Assembly (NCBI GenBank): GCA_963839285.1
Contig: CAWIUN010000008.1
Coordinates: forward strand, 1 to 64,000
Length of the DNA: 64,000 bases
Origin: DASSSQ01 sp963839285
GTDB lineage: Bacteria; Actinomycetota; Thermoleophilia; Gaiellales; Gaiellaceae
Reading direction: 5' to 3'
The notes under the pieces were generated by a model. That model was not told where the DNA came from and searched no databases. It was given only the letters and a program-made list of their open reading frames with translations. Position numbers and translations under genes: made by a program. Positions 8,110 through 17,166 of the stretch are shown here, one piece after another; within the stretch, counting starts at the first letter, position 1, and the number at the start of each line of letters is the position of its first letter.

Positions 8110-8979
8110 TCAGTGCTCCCGGCTGGCGAGCCGGGCCGCGAGCGGCTCCCAGAGGAGCGCCGCGAGCGCGCCGAGGATCAGGCCGAGCAGGGCGCCGACG
8201 AGCATCGACGTCCGCAGCGAGCGGGCCGACGACTTCACCGAGGCGGCCGGCTGCACGATCGTGGCGCTCTCGACGTTCTGCGAGAAGGCGAGCTGCTGCT
8301 GGGCGGTGTTCTGCTCGTCCTTCAGCTGGCCGAGCAGCTGCGCGGCGCCGTTCAGCTGCGAGATCAGCGTCAGCCGGTCGAGCGGCGACAGGCCCGCGTT
8401 GTCCGCCTCTTTCTGCAGCGCCGTCACCGTCTGCTGCTGCGCGTTGATCCGCTGCTGCAGCGAGTCGAGCTGCGAGCGCAGCGTCCGCACCTTCTCGCCG
8501 ACGTACGGCTTCGTGGTGCGGGCGACGACGATCTGCGCCAGCTCGTTCGCGGCCGCCTCGGTGCGGCCCGGGCGCTTGCCCTGGACGGTCAGCGAGACGA
8601 GCGGCACCGCCCGCGTCGAGGCCTGGTTGCCGACCTGGCCGATCGAGACGTGGCCGCGCAGGTTCCCGACTCGCATCCCGGAGGCGCGCGAGGCCTGCTT
8701 CAACGCCGACTCGGAGCGGACGATCTCGTTGACGGCGCGCGGGTTCGTGCCGTAGCTCTGCACCGGCGCGCCGAAGCTCGGCGTGTACGGCTGGCCCAGC
8801 GTCAGGAGCGCCTCCGCCTTCCAGACGGTGCCGCCGCCGAGCGCGAGCGCGTAGCCGACGACGAGGCCGGCGACGAGCCCGGCCGCGACGAGCCACCAGC
8901 GCGCCGCCAGCAGCGTGCCGTAGCGGCGGACGTCGATCTCCTGCTCGGCGTCGAGCTCGGGGGGCGCAGGGGTCGTCAT
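8110..8979 (-). CDS. Wzz-like polysaccharide chain-length determinant protein
   Basis: 289 residues with the classic Wzz layout. A transmembrane helix near residues 28-50 (WWLVAAGLVAGLVVGYALAL) is followed by a large extracytoplasmic coiled-coil-rich domain (LRSQLDSLQQRINAQQQTV, about 165-240) and a second helix near 260-280. There is no attached tyrosine-kinase domain. Wzz proteins set chain length in Wzy-type polymerisation, so this is the marker of that pathway here. It overlaps the epimerase upstream by 4 nt (ATGA). The gene is intact. Confidence 0.8.
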   Translation of the reverse strand: MTTPAPPELDAEQEIDVRRYGTLLAARWWLVAAGLVAGLVVGYALALGGGTVWKAEALLTLGQPYTPSFGAPVQSYGTNPRAVNEIVRSESALKQASRASGMRVGNLRGHVSIGQVGNQASTRAVPLVSLTVQGKRPGRTEAAANELAQIVVARTTKPYVGEKVRTLRSQLDSLQQRINAQQQTVTALQKEADNAGLSPLDRLTLISQLNGAAQLLGQLKDEQNTAQQQLAFSQNVESATIVQPAASVKSSARSLRTSMLVGALLGLILGALAALLWEPLAARLASREH

Positions 8980-9892
8980 CGCGCGGCCAGCCTAGCTCGC
9001 GCCCACTCCCAGTGGGCCCGCAAGCCCTCCTCGAGCGAGGTCGGCGGCTCCCAGCCGAGCTCGGCGCGGATCCGGCTCGTGTCGGCCTTCGTGCGCGGGA
9101 TGTCGCCGGCCGCGCGCGGGCCGTAGGAGACGTCGAGGCTGCGGCCCGCGAGCCGCTCCAGCGTCGCGATCGCCTCGCGCATCGAGGCCTCCTCGCCGCC
9201 GCCGACGTTGTAGAGGCCGCCGGCGGGCGCCCGCTCCATCGCCGCGATCGTGGCCGCGACGACGTCGGCGACGTAGGTGAAGCTCCGCGACTGCGTCCCG
9301 TCGCCGTAGATCTCGAACGAGCCGCCCTCGACGAGCGCGCGGACGACCCGCGCGAAGAACATGTCGGGCCGCTGCCGGGGCCCGTAGACCGTGAAGTAGC
9401 GGAGCACGACCGCGTCGAGCCCGAAGTCGCGGGCGTAGGCGCGCGCCAGGTGCTCGCAGCCGAGCTTGGTGATCCCGTACGGCGCGAGCGGCCGCAGCTC
9501 GCTCGTCTCCGGGGTCGGGTACGCCTCGGCGTCGCCGTACACCGACGACGAGGAGGCGAAGACGACGCGGATGCCGCGGCGGCCGCGGCCTCGAAGACGC
9601 GCTGGCTCGCGACCAGGTTGCGGCGCACGTAGAGCGGGAAGACGTCGCCGAAGCTGCGCACCCCCGGCTGCCCGGCCAGGTGGAAGACGCCGTCGAGCCC
9701 GGCGAAGTCGAGCTCCGCGTCGGCGAGGTCGAGGCGGCGCACCTCGCGGCCGCGCGCGTTCTCCTCCTTCAGCGCCGGGTCGTAGTAGTCGGTGAAGCAG
9801 TCGATCGCGACGACCTCGTGGCCGGCGGCCTCGAGGCCGTCCGCGAGGTGGGAGCCGACGAAGCCGGCCGCTCCGGTGACGGCGTAGCGCAT
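8976..9892 (-). CDS. NAD-dependent epimerase/dehydratase (UDP-glucuronate 4-epimerase/GalE-like), frameshifted near 9580
   Basis: The N-terminal part reads MRYAVTGAAGFVGSHLADGL with HLAGQPGVR near residue 72. After FEAAAAA the frame changes. The other frame continues VVFASSSSVYGDAEAYPTPE, the catalytic YGITKLGCEHLARAY, and VYGPRQRPDMFFARVVRAL, to the end LGWEPPTSLEEGLRAHW. Together they make a complete enzyme of about 305 residues. The DM-F-ARVV block resembles UDP-glucuronate 4-epimerases, which would link it to the uronic-acid-modifying gene just upstream; the assignment of substrate is inference. A TAGCCT box that includes the preceding stop codon lies 6 nt before the ATG. Confidence 0.75.
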
Positions 9893-9898
9893 CGGCGA

Positions 9899-9904
9899 AG
9901 GCTA
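9899..9904 (-). promoter_or_regulatory. Putative leaderless -10 box (TAGCCT) on a stop codon
   Basis: TAGCCT lies 6 nt before the ATG at 9892. TAG is the stop codon of the C5-epimerase gene. Confidence 0.45.
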
Positions 9905-12568
9905 GCCCACGGCGAACGGCGAGCCGTCCGTCTCGACCGCGGGCCCGGCGGCCCGTTTCGGCGCCGCCCAGACCGAGAGCGTGTAGGAGCCCGGCCGGAG
10001 CCCGAGCGTGGACGGCGAGACCGTCGTCTGCCCGCCTGCGTCGACCGCGCCCTGCGCCGCCCGGACCGGCACCTTGTCCTCGCCGCGGGTGAGGACGGCG
10101 ACGTACCAGCAGTCGCTCGGGCAGTCGACGGCGGCCGATCCCCCTGCGGGATCGAGCGAGACCGTCGGCGGCGTCCCGGGGCCCTCCGGCTGCTGCTGCT
10201 GTTGCGGGCACGAGGCCCCTGCGAGGCCGGCGAGCGCGTCGACGAACGGGCCGAGGCTCGACTTCGGCGTCCCGTCGGCGTAGTAGAGGCCCGCCTGCGA
10301 GCCGGTCAGGTCGGCCTCGTCGAGCACGTGGCCGAGGAGGAGCGTGGTCACGGTCGGCTGGCAGGAGGCGAGCTTCAGGGCGGCGGCGTAGGACGTCGCC
10401 TGGACGGCCTCGTCGACCGCGTCCGACTCGGTCTGGCTGTAGAGCGGCGCCTTCTCGGGCGGGATCAGCGACTGGACGCCGTAGCCGTCGTAGACGATCG
10501 GCACGGTCGAGCCCGGCTGCGGCGTCCCGTCGAAGGCGCGCTTCAGGTTGGCGACGAGGCGCGCGTAGTCGCCGATCCCGATCGGGCCCTTCGCGTGCAC
10601 GGTCGCGGGCGGCTCCGCCGAGCCGAGCCCGTTCGGCTGGATCGCGAAGGCGTCCATGAACGGCGTCGCCCGCCCGAGCTTGCGGTAGGCCTTGCCGAGC
10701 GCGAGCACGTAGGTGCCGGGCGCGTCCTGCGCCGAGAGGGAGCCGCCGATCACGCGGATCGCCGGGTCGACCGCCTTGAGCGCGTCGTAGGAGGCGGCGA
10801 GCAGGGCCGCGTACTCGGTCGCGGCCGCGCCGCCCTGCGGCCAGAACGAGGGGCTGTTGACCTGCGAGCCGACGACGAAGTCGCGCACCTGCGGCAGCGC
10901 CGTCGCGAGCGAGCGCAGGTACTCGGCGAACTGCCCGCGGGCGGCGTCGTCACGGGGGGCCGCGTCCGGCGAGGACGGGTAGACCTCGAAGAAGAGCCGG
11001 ATCCCGCGCAGCTGCGCCTGCTGCGCGGTCGTCTGGTAGGCGGCGAGCGCGTCGGCCGCGGGCGCGGTCTGGCCCGGCGCCCAGGGCACGGCGACGCGAA
11101 TCGCCGTCATCCCCGCCGCCGTCGCGAGCGCGAGCCTGCCGTCGGCGGTGCCCGGGTCGGCGCTGAGGACGCCGTTCTCGGCGGCGCCGACGACGAGCCC
11201 CTGGGCCGCCGAGGCGCTCGTGTGGCGCGCCTTCGGCTCGGGCCCGCCGCGGCCGAGGACGACGAGCGGCAGCGCCCCCGTCGAGCCCCGCGGGCCTGCG
11301 ATCGGCCACGCCTGCAGCCCGACCGGATAGACGGCCGGCTTCGCGCGCGGCAGCGTCCAGGTGAAGGTGTGCCAGCCGTGCGCGAGCCAGACGCTGCGCG
11401 ACGAGGAGCCGACCTTGACCGAGGTCGAGGAGCGCTTCGAGAGCCAGAAGGTGACCTTCAGCTTCGCCTTGCCGGTGCCGGGCACGGCCGGCGCCGCCGG
11501 GGCGCCGAGCAGGAAGACCGGCGGCTCCCGCTCGTAGCGCTCGAAGCGGGCGGCGAGGTCGGACCAGGCCGTGTCCTTCGTCTGCGCCTTCAGCCGGCCG
11601 AGGATCGAGATCACGAAGTCGTGGTAGCCGCGCGACTCCTCGGCGCCGTCGATCGTGTAGCGCGTCCAGTAGCCCGTGTCGACGCGCGGGAGGGCCTTCT
11701 GGGCCGCGTCCCGCATCGCCGTGGCGAGCGAGGCGGCCTCCTCGCTGCCGGACAGCGCCGCGTAGTCCTGCAGCGAGACGGCGGCCTGCAGCTGCGCGTT
11801 GAAGACGGCCAGGCGGCTGAAGCTGTAGAGCCGCACCCAGCGGCCGACCGAGAGGCGCTGCTCGAGCTTGCCGGGGATCGAGGCGTAGGCGCGCCCGGCG
11901 ACGTCGAGCAGCGAGGGGTCGTCCAGCTTGCCCGCGGCGCGCGCGAAGGCCTGCGCCAGCACCGCCTGGGCCATCCCGGAGGTCCAGGGCGGCCGGCCGC
12001 CGCCGAACGGGAACTCGTACTCCCAGAGGAGCGTGCCGCCCGACTGGATCGCCCGCGCCTGCAGCGCCTCGACGAGCGCCCGCGCCCGGTCGAGGCGGCC
12101 CGCGGCGAGCTGCGAGTTGAGCGCGGCCGCGTTCGCGAGCGGGTGGAACTGGAGCCCGCGCCCGGGGAAGTAGCGGTAGACGGCGCCGTCGGGGCCGGTC
12201 TCGTCGGCCTGCGGCTTCGGCGGGCCCTGCGCGCCGAACCAGCGGACGTTGACGTCGAGCATCGAGAAGAGGACGAGCGCGCGCCGCTCGGTGTAGCGCG
12301 CGTGCTGGGCGGCGACGGTCGAGAGCACGCCCGCGAGGTTCGCGTGCCGCGAGCCCCCGAGCCGCGGCAGCGCGCGCGCCGTGCGGGCGAGGATGCCGCG
12401 GTACTGCGCGGCCTCGGCCGGGCTGATCCGGCCCGCCGCGAGCGCCGCGGCGAGGCCGGCCTTCGCCTTGCCGACGTTCGGGTCCGGCTTCGGCTTCGCG
12501 GCCTCGGCCCGCGCCGGCAGCGCGAGCAGGAGGGCCAGCAGCGGGATGAGGAGTCCGAGGCGTCTCAC
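9902..12568 (-). CDS. Secreted D-glucuronyl C5-epimerase domain fused to a glycoside-hydrolase-like (GH39-type) barrel
   Basis: 888 residues. The signal peptide is RRLGLLIPLLALLLALPARA. Residues about 90-400 match the C-terminal catalytic domain of D-glucuronyl C5-epimerases: LLWEYEFPFGGG, PPWTSGMAQAVLAQAFARA, and TGYWTRYTI followed by RGYHDFVISILGRL. These enzymes convert glucuronate to iduronate in heparan-like chains. A beta domain follows. Residues about 480-800 form a TIM barrel of the GH39-like kind found in actinobacterial cell-surface proteins, but the usual acid/base NEPN is GSQVN and the usual nucleophile block LEDGFQT is YDGYGVQS, so both catalytic glutamates appear absent. A C-terminal Ig-like domain ends the protein. 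Start GTG overlaps the propeller gene by GTGA. It probably acts outside the membrane on the exported polymer. Confidence 0.75.
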   Translation of the reverse strand: MRRLGLLIPLLALLLALPARAEAAKPKPDPNVGKAKAGLAAALAAGRISPAEAAQYRGILARTARALPRLGGSRHANLAGVLSTVAAQHARYTERRALVLFSMLDVNVRWFGAQGPPKPQADETGPDGAVYRYFPGRGLQFHPLANAAALNSQLAAGRLDRARALVEALQARAIQSGGTLLWEYEFPFGGGRPPWTSGMAQAVLAQAFARAAGKLDDPSLLDVAGRAYASIPGKLEQRLSVGRWVRLYSFSRLAVFNAQLQAAVSLQDYAALSGSEEAASLATAMRDAAQKALPRVDTGYWTRYTIDGAEESRGYHDFVISILGRLKAQTKDTAWSDLAARFERYEREPPVFLLGAPAAPAVPGTGKAKLKVTFWLSKRSSTSVKVGSSSRSVWLAHGWHTFTWTLPRAKPAVYPVGLQAWPIAGPRGSTGALPLVVLGRGGPEPKARHTSASAAQGLVVGAAENGVLSADPGTADGRLALATAAGMTAIRVAVPWAPGQTAPAADALAAYQTTAQQAQLRGIRLFFEVYPSSPDAAPRDDAARGQFAEYLRSLATALPQVRDFVVGSQVNSPSFWPQGGAAATEYAALLAASYDALKAVDPAIRVIGGSLSAQDAPGTYVLALGKAYRKLGRATPFMDAFAIQPNGLGSAEPPATVHAKGPIGIGDYARLVANLKRAFDGTPQPGSTVPIVYDGYGVQSLIPPEKAPLYSQTESDAVDEAVQATSYAAALKLASCQPTVTTLLLGHVLDEADLTGSQAGLYYADGTPKSSLGPFVDALAGLAGASCPQQQQQPEGPGTPPTVSLDPAGGSAAVDCPSDCWYVAVLTRGEDKVPVRAAQGAVDAGGQTTVSPSTLGLRPGSYTLSVWAAPKRAAGPAVETDGSPFAVG

Positions 12569-13830
12569 GTGTCCTTCTCCACGAGGCCGTAGACGCGCGC
12601 GTAGCCGATCAGGTAGAGGCGCTTCGCGTCCGCGACCACCGGTGAGTACTTTCCGTCCGGATAGGTCCAGACCTGCTCGCCGGTCAGTGCGTCGAGGGCG
12701 TAGGTGCGTCGCTTCAAGGTAGCGAAGTAGACGATCCCGTCCACGATCGTCGGCGAGCCGGAGATCTCGCCGTCGGCGGTGAACGTCCACTCGACGTCGC
12801 CGGTGGCCGCGTCGAGGCAGACGAAGCGCTTCGAGTAGGAGCCGACGTAGACGCGCTGCCGCCAGACCGCCGGCGAGGAGTAGACGTAGCCGCCGGTCCC
12901 GTGCGACCAGCGCAGCTTCCCGCTCGTGGCGCCGTAGGAGTAGAGCTTGCCGTCGGTCGAGCCGACGTAGACGCGGCCGTAGGCGGCGGCGGGGGTCGAG
13001 TAGAACTGGCCGCGGCCGCCGAGGCGCGCCTGCGAGCTCGCCTGCCAGAGCACCGTGCCGTCGCGGGCGTCGAGGGCGTAGAGGCGGCCGCTGTAGTCGC
13101 CGACGTAGAGGCGGTTGCCCGAGAGCGTCGGCGCCGCCTTCACCTGGCCGCGCAGCTTCGTCACCCAGCGAAGCTTCCCGCTCGTGGCGACGAACGCCCA
13201 GACGCGGCCGTTCCAGTCGGCCGTGTAGACGAGGCCGTTCGCGACCACGGGCGAGGACTCGCTCGGGCCGAGCGTCTTCGACCAGCGGACGGCCCCCGAG
13301 CCGGCGTAGTAGGCGACGAGCCGCCCGTGCAGGCCCGTCGGCTTGCGCCGGTTGCAGGGCGGCTTGTTCATGAACGGGACGAAGACGAGCCGGCCGGAGA
13401 CGGCGGGCGAGGCGGCCTGGCAGCGGCCGGACGCGCGCTTCCAGGCCCGCTTGCCGGTCTTGGCGTTGATCGCGATCGTGTAGCCGGTGTTCGTCGCGAA
13501 GTAGAGGCGGCCGAACGCGATCGCCGGCGGGAACTCGACGAGCGCCTGCGCCCGGTACGTCCAGACCTTGCGGAAGGGCGGCTGCAGCTTCACGCCCGAG
13601 GCGACGCGCAGGCGGTCGGCGTCGAAGCCGTAGGTCGGCCAGACGATCCCGGGCTCGGGCGGCGGCTGCGGCGGCGTCTCGACCGACGGCGTGAACTCGA
13701 CCGTCGAGGAGCCGCGGACGTCCTTCGCCTGCCGCTGCTTGACGACGACGTAGGCGCCGACCGCGCCCGCGAGCACGAGCAGCGCGGCCGCGAGCCCGAG
13801 GCCGATCCACTTCCACGGCCACGACCTCAT
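12565..13830 (-). CDS. Membrane-anchored PQQ-type beta-propeller protein
   Basis: 421 residues. An uncleaved N-terminal helix (WIGLGLAAALLVLAGAVGAYVVV) anchors an extracytoplasmic propeller. At least seven repeats follow the pattern G-x-[LV]-Y-A-L-[DN]-A-x-[ST]-G-x-x-x-W, for example LYALDARDGTVLWQ and RTYALDALTGEQVWTY. No catalytic PQQ or metal site is apparent, so it is more likely a scaffold, as with BamB-like or polysaccharide-associated propellers. It is a clear paralog of the next upstream gene and is locked between it and the C5-epimerase by 4-nt overlaps at both ends. Intact. Confidence 0.8.
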   Translation of the reverse strand: MRSWPWKWIGLGLAAALLVLAGAVGAYVVVKQRQAKDVRGSSTVEFTPSVETPPQPPPEPGIVWPTYGFDADRLRVASGVKLQPPFRKVWTYRAQALVEFPPAIAFGRLYFATNTGYTIAINAKTGKRAWKRASGRCQAASPAVSGRLVFVPFMNKPPCNRRKPTGLHGRLVAYYAGSGAVRWSKTLGPSESSPVVANGLVYTADWNGRVWAFVATSGKLRWVTKLRGQVKAAPTLSGNRLYVGDYSGRLYALDARDGTVLWQASSQARLGGRGQFYSTPAAAYGRVYVGSTDGKLYSYGATSGKLRWSHGTGGYVYSSPAVWRQRVYVGSYSKRFVCLDAATGDVEWTFTADGEISGSPTIVDGIVYFATLKRRTYALDALTGEQVWTYPDGKYSPVVADAKRLYLIGYARVYGLVEKDT

Positions 13831-15227
13831 GCGGGCTTGACCGCGTAGAGGCGCGAGTAGCCGTGCAGGAGCAGGGTGCCGCCGTTCCCGGAGACGGCGA
13901 CGTACTCCCCGTGCGGGAAGCGGAGCAGGACGCGGCCCGAGCGGGCGTCGGCGCCGACGATCGAGCCCCGGGTCGAGCCGGCGTAGGCGACCCCGCCGAC
14001 GAGCGTGACCGCGCCCGAGATCGGCCCGCCCGCGCCGACGGTCCAGAGCGTCGAGCCGCGCGCGGCCGAGAGGCAGTAGAGCCGCCCGTCGTAGGAGCCG
14101 ACGTAGACGCGGCCGCCGGAGACGGCGGGCGAGGAGTAGACGTAGGAGCCGGTCGTGCGCCGCCAGAGCAGGGCGCCCGAGGTCGAGAAGGCGGTCAGCG
14201 AGCCGCCGGTCGAGGAGGGGACGAAGACGCGGCCGCGCGCGACCGCGGGCGTCCCGTAGACCCGGCCGTCGACCGAGCGGCTCCAGCGGAGGGCGCCGCT
14301 CGCGCGGTCGAGCACGAGCAGCCGGCCCGCGTAGTCGCCGATGTAGAGCCTGCCGCCGGCGAGCGCGGCGCTCGAGGTGATCTTGGCGCCGAAGGAGCGC
14401 ACCCAGCGGAACCCGTGGGTCTTCAGCGAGAGCGCGTAGACGTTGCCGTTCCAGGCCCCGAAGTAGTCGACCCCGGCGTGGACGACCGGCGAGGACTCGA
14501 TCGGCGAGCCGACCCGCTTCGCCCAGCGGAGGCGGCCGTTGCGGCGGTCGAGGACGCGGACGACGCCGTCCATGCCGTGCACGACGACGCTGTCGCCGAC
14601 GACCGCGGGCGAGGAGGCCATCTTGCCGCCCGGCGGGTCGTGCTTCCAGACGACCTTGCCGGTCCGCATCGAGAGCGCGTAGACGGTGCCGCGGTAGTTG
14701 CCGATGAAGGCCACCCCCTCCGAGACGACGGCCGGGAACTCGATCAGCGCGTCGAGGCCGCGGCTCCAGATCGTCCGGAACGGCGGCCGCAGCTCGATGT
14801 GCCGCTGCGCCTGCGTGCGGGCCGGGACGGCGCCGTACATCGGCCACTGCAGCTTCGGCTGGTAGATCCGCACCGAGGAGCGGGGGTGCTGCCGGAACCA
14901 GAGCCGGACGGTGCGGCTCCGGTAGCCGGGCTTCGAGACGGTGACCGGCAGCGCCGCGCGGCGCAGGATCGGCACGGCGGCGAGGCCGGTGCGGTCGCTG
15001 CGGCCGGCGCGCGGCCCGATCGCGACGCGCGCGCCGGGGACGCGCTCGCCGGTGTCGCCGTCGATCACCGTCACGAGCACGTCGCGGAGGCGCGGCTTCG
15101 GCGGCGGGGCGGGGGTTCGTTCGGCGGTGTCGACCGGCGGCTGCGGCGTCGGGGCCGTGTGCTTCTCGGTGGTGCCGCAGCCTGCGAGCAGCAGGAGCGC
15201 GGCGAGCGCGAGCGCGCGCCGGGTCAT
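13827..15227 (-). CDS. Lipoprotein with carboxypeptidase-regulatory-like domain and PQQ-type beta-propeller
   Basis: 466 residues. Signal sequence with lipobox LLLLAGC (Cys at about residue 17), then a Pro-rich spacer. A carboxypeptidase-regulatory-like Ig domain covers about 45-120 (LVTVIDGDTGERVPGARVAI and PVTVSKPGYRSRTVRLWF). A propeller of seven or eight blades follows from about 135 to the end (VYALSMRTGKVVWKHD, LLVLDRASGALRWSR, LYCLSAARGSTLW). It would sit on the outer membrane face. It shares the propeller with the following gene, differing in anchor type, which suggests the two work as a pair. Coupled by ATGA overlaps to the ATP-grasp gene and the second propeller gene. Confidence 0.8.
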   Translation of the reverse strand: MTRRALALAALLLLAGCGTTEKHTAPTPQPPVDTAERTPAPPPKPRLRDVLVTVIDGDTGERVPGARVAIGPRAGRSDRTGLAAVPILRRAALPVTVSKPGYRSRTVRLWFRQHPRSSVRIYQPKLQWPMYGAVPARTQAQRHIELRPPFRTIWSRGLDALIEFPAVVSEGVAFIGNYRGTVYALSMRTGKVVWKHDPPGGKMASSPAVVGDSVVVHGMDGVVRVLDRRNGRLRWAKRVGSPIESSPVVHAGVDYFGAWNGNVYALSLKTHGFRWVRSFGAKITSSAALAGGRLYIGDYAGRLLVLDRASGALRWSRSVDGRVYGTPAVARGRVFVPSSTGGSLTAFSTSGALLWRRTTGSYVYSSPAVSGGRVYVGSYDGRLYCLSAARGSTLWTVGAGGPISGAVTLVGGVAYAGSTRGSIVGADARSGRVLLRFPHGEYVAVSGNGGTLLLHGYSRLYAVKPA

Positions 15228-16219
15228 GCCTCCCGATCGGTCGCGAGCGGCTCGGGCAGCGACTCGTCGAGCGGCTCGAGGCCGTCGGCGCCCTGCTCGA
15301 GGACGACGTGCGAGAAGAAGCGGGTCATCAGGATCCCCTCCCGGAAGTCGCCGAGCCGCGGCTCGGGCCGCTCGCCGTTCGCGAGCGCGATCGCGAGCTC
15401 CGGGTAGTTGCTGCCGGCCGCGGTCGGGAGCGGGAAGGCGCCGCCGAAGCGGGGGTTGATGTCGGTCACCTGCAGCTCGTCGCCGACGCGGAAGCACTGG
15501 ATGTTCGCGGGCCCGCGGAGGCCGAGCGTCTCGGCGACGAGGCGGCCGTGCTCGATCAGCTCGGCGTCCCTGATCGTCATCCCCTTGATCGACTCGCCGC
15601 CCTTCGACTCGATCATCGTCCGCGGGATCGCGTTCAGGCAGCGGCCCTCGAAGTCGCAGAAGACGTCGATCGAGAACTCCTCGCCGGCGCAGACCTGCTG
15701 CACCATCGAGGGAACCGTCGTGTAGTCGAGGAAGAAGCGCAGCTGCTCGGGCGTCTCGGCGCGGTAGATGTGCCGCGAGCCGAAGCCCTCGCGCGCCTTC
15801 ACGAGCACGGGGTAGGGCAGCTCGTCCGGCAGCGCGTCGGGCAGCCAGGTGGGCGGCGACGGGATCCCCCGGGAGACGAAGAGCTCGTGCGCGCGGTACT
15901 TGTCGTTGACGGCCTCGATCACGTCCTCCTCGGCCAGGAGCACGAGCGTCCCGAGCCGCTCGCGCCCGCGCAGGAGCTGCAGGTGGTCGAGGTCGGTCAG
16001 GGGCACGATCAGCCTGACGTCGTGGACGCGGACGAGCTCGGCCAGCGCCGGGATGTAGCCCGGGTCGTCGATCCGCGGCACGAGCGCGCGGGCGTCGGCG
16101 TGGTAGAGGGCGGGCGCGAGCGGGTCGACGTCCGCCGCGACCGTGAACGCACCGGCCCTGCCGAAGGCGCTGACGATGTCGACGCGCTGCCCGGCGCACG
16201 TGAACAGGACCGCGGTCAC
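15224..16219 (-). CDS. ATP-grasp ligase, PylC/carbamoyl-phosphate-synthase-like
   Basis: 331 residues. The N-terminal pre-ATP-grasp fold (VLFTCAGQRVDIVSAF) is followed by the ATP-grasp core: NDKYRAHELFVSRGIPSPPTW, PYPVLVKAREGFGSRHIY, and the metal-binding NPRFGGAFPL near residue 240. Family members join a carboxylate to an amine and recur in capsule clusters, where an amide on a sugar or uronic acid is plausible. The first of three such ligases in this window. GTG start; a TACCCT box lies 8 nt upstream, and ATGA overlap couples it to the lipoprotein gene. Intact. Confidence 0.8.
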   Translation of the reverse strand: MTAVLFTCAGQRVDIVSAFGRAGAFTVAADVDPLAPALYHADARALVPRIDDPGYIPALAELVRVHDVRLIVPLTDLDHLQLLRGRERLGTLVLLAEEDVIEAVNDKYRAHELFVSRGIPSPPTWLPDALPDELPYPVLVKAREGFGSRHIYRAETPEQLRFFLDYTTVPSMVQQVCAGEEFSIDVFCDFEGRCLNAIPRTMIESKGGESIKGMTIRDAELIEHGRLVAETLGLRGPANIQCFRVGDELQVTDINPRFGGAFPLPTAAGSNYPELAIALANGERPEPRLGDFREGILMTRFFSHVVLEQGADGLEPLDESLPEPLATDREA

Positions 16220-16227
16220 GGCCCCTC

Positions 16228-16233
16228 AGGGTA
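16228..16233 (-). promoter_or_regulatory. Putative leaderless -10 box (TACCCT)
   Basis: TACCCT lies 8 nt before the GTG of the ATP-grasp gene, in the 25-nt gap following the FkbM gene. It would start the ATP-grasp/propeller/C5-epimerase operon. Confidence 0.5.
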
Positions 16234-16244
16234 GCGGCACCGGA

Positions 16245-17132
16245 TTACGGAACTGGTGAGACGCTCCCCACGAACACGAGGACGTCGGTCGAACGCTGCC
16301 CGCGGTTCCGCTCGACGAGCTCGCCTATCGGCCTCGGCACCGGCACCCAGGGCCCCTTCAGCGAAGGGCGGCGGAGATCGACGTACGAATCGTATCGCCG
16401 GCCGAGCGCTGCTTCGAGCCGCATCCAGCCGTCGCGAGGCGTCAGGAGCTTCGACCGCAACGGCAGTACAACCGGGACACGACGCTCTAGTAGGGCGGTC
16501 GCGCCTTCGAGCACCTCCGGCTCATGGCCCTGGACATCGATCCAGAGAAGCGTCCTGGTGAGATCGAGCCCGCTTCCAGCGACGACCGAGTCGAGCGAGA
16601 CGGTCGCCACCGAAACTCCACCGGCCTCGGCGGCGCCGAGCCGACCGCTCCCGGACTTCCAGACTCCTTCACTGAAGCCGCGTCTGAAGGCGGCCGAGCC
16701 CTCGCTGGCCGACGCCGCCGCCGGAACGACCGTGGCCAGATCCTCAACGCCGTTGAGCGCGAGGTTCGCACGGAGGAGACGCAGGTTCTCGGGGTCGGGC
16801 TCGATCGCCACCACGCGCTCGAAACCGTGGTGGACGAGCGCTGCGACGGACGTCGTCCCGAAATTGGCGCCGACATCGACAAGGTGCCGCAGCTGTTCAC
16901 ACCGGCCTGACGCCGTGAGCGTCTCGACCGCCCGGTCGAAGACCACCATGTCGCCTCGCGTGCCGGCGACCAGCAGCTTGCGGGCCTCGCGCACCGGCAT
17001 CACGTACGTTCCCCGGTCGGAAGGAGACAGGACATACGGGGCCAGGCCAGCGGCGACGCGAAGCAGGTGGTTGGCGCGGCGCCGCGCCAAGCGTCCTCGA
17101 ACTCCCAAGCCGAGCTTCATCAGCCTGCTCAT
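16245..17132 (-). CDS. FkbM-family methyltransferase
   Basis: 295 residues. The SAM-binding motif HLVDVGANFGTTSVAAL is near residue 95. IEPDPENLRLLRANLALNG follows, then LLWIDVQGHEPEVLEGA, the three hallmark blocks of the FkbM family. Members methylate sugar hydroxyls or amides. Start ATG 17132 has a Shine-Dalgarno-like GGGGAG upstream. The next upstream gene ends 34 nt away. Base composition is a little less GC-rich than the propeller genes. Intact. Confidence 0.8.
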   Translation of the reverse strand: MSRLMKLGLGVRGRLARRRANHLLRVAAGLAPYVLSPSDRGTYVMPVREARKLLVAGTRGDMVVFDRAVETLTASGRCEQLRHLVDVGANFGTTSVAALVHHGFERVVAIEPDPENLRLLRANLALNGVEDLATVVPAAASASEGSAAFRRGFSEGVWKSGSGRLGAAEAGGVSVATVSLDSVVAGSGLDLTRTLLWIDVQGHEPEVLEGATALLERRVPVVLPLRSKLLTPRDGWMRLEAALGRRYDSYVDLRRPSLKGPWVPVPRPIGELVERNRGQRSTDVLVFVGSVSPVP

Positions 17133-17166
17133 CACTCCCCGTTGATCGCAGCCGCATCCTGCAAGC

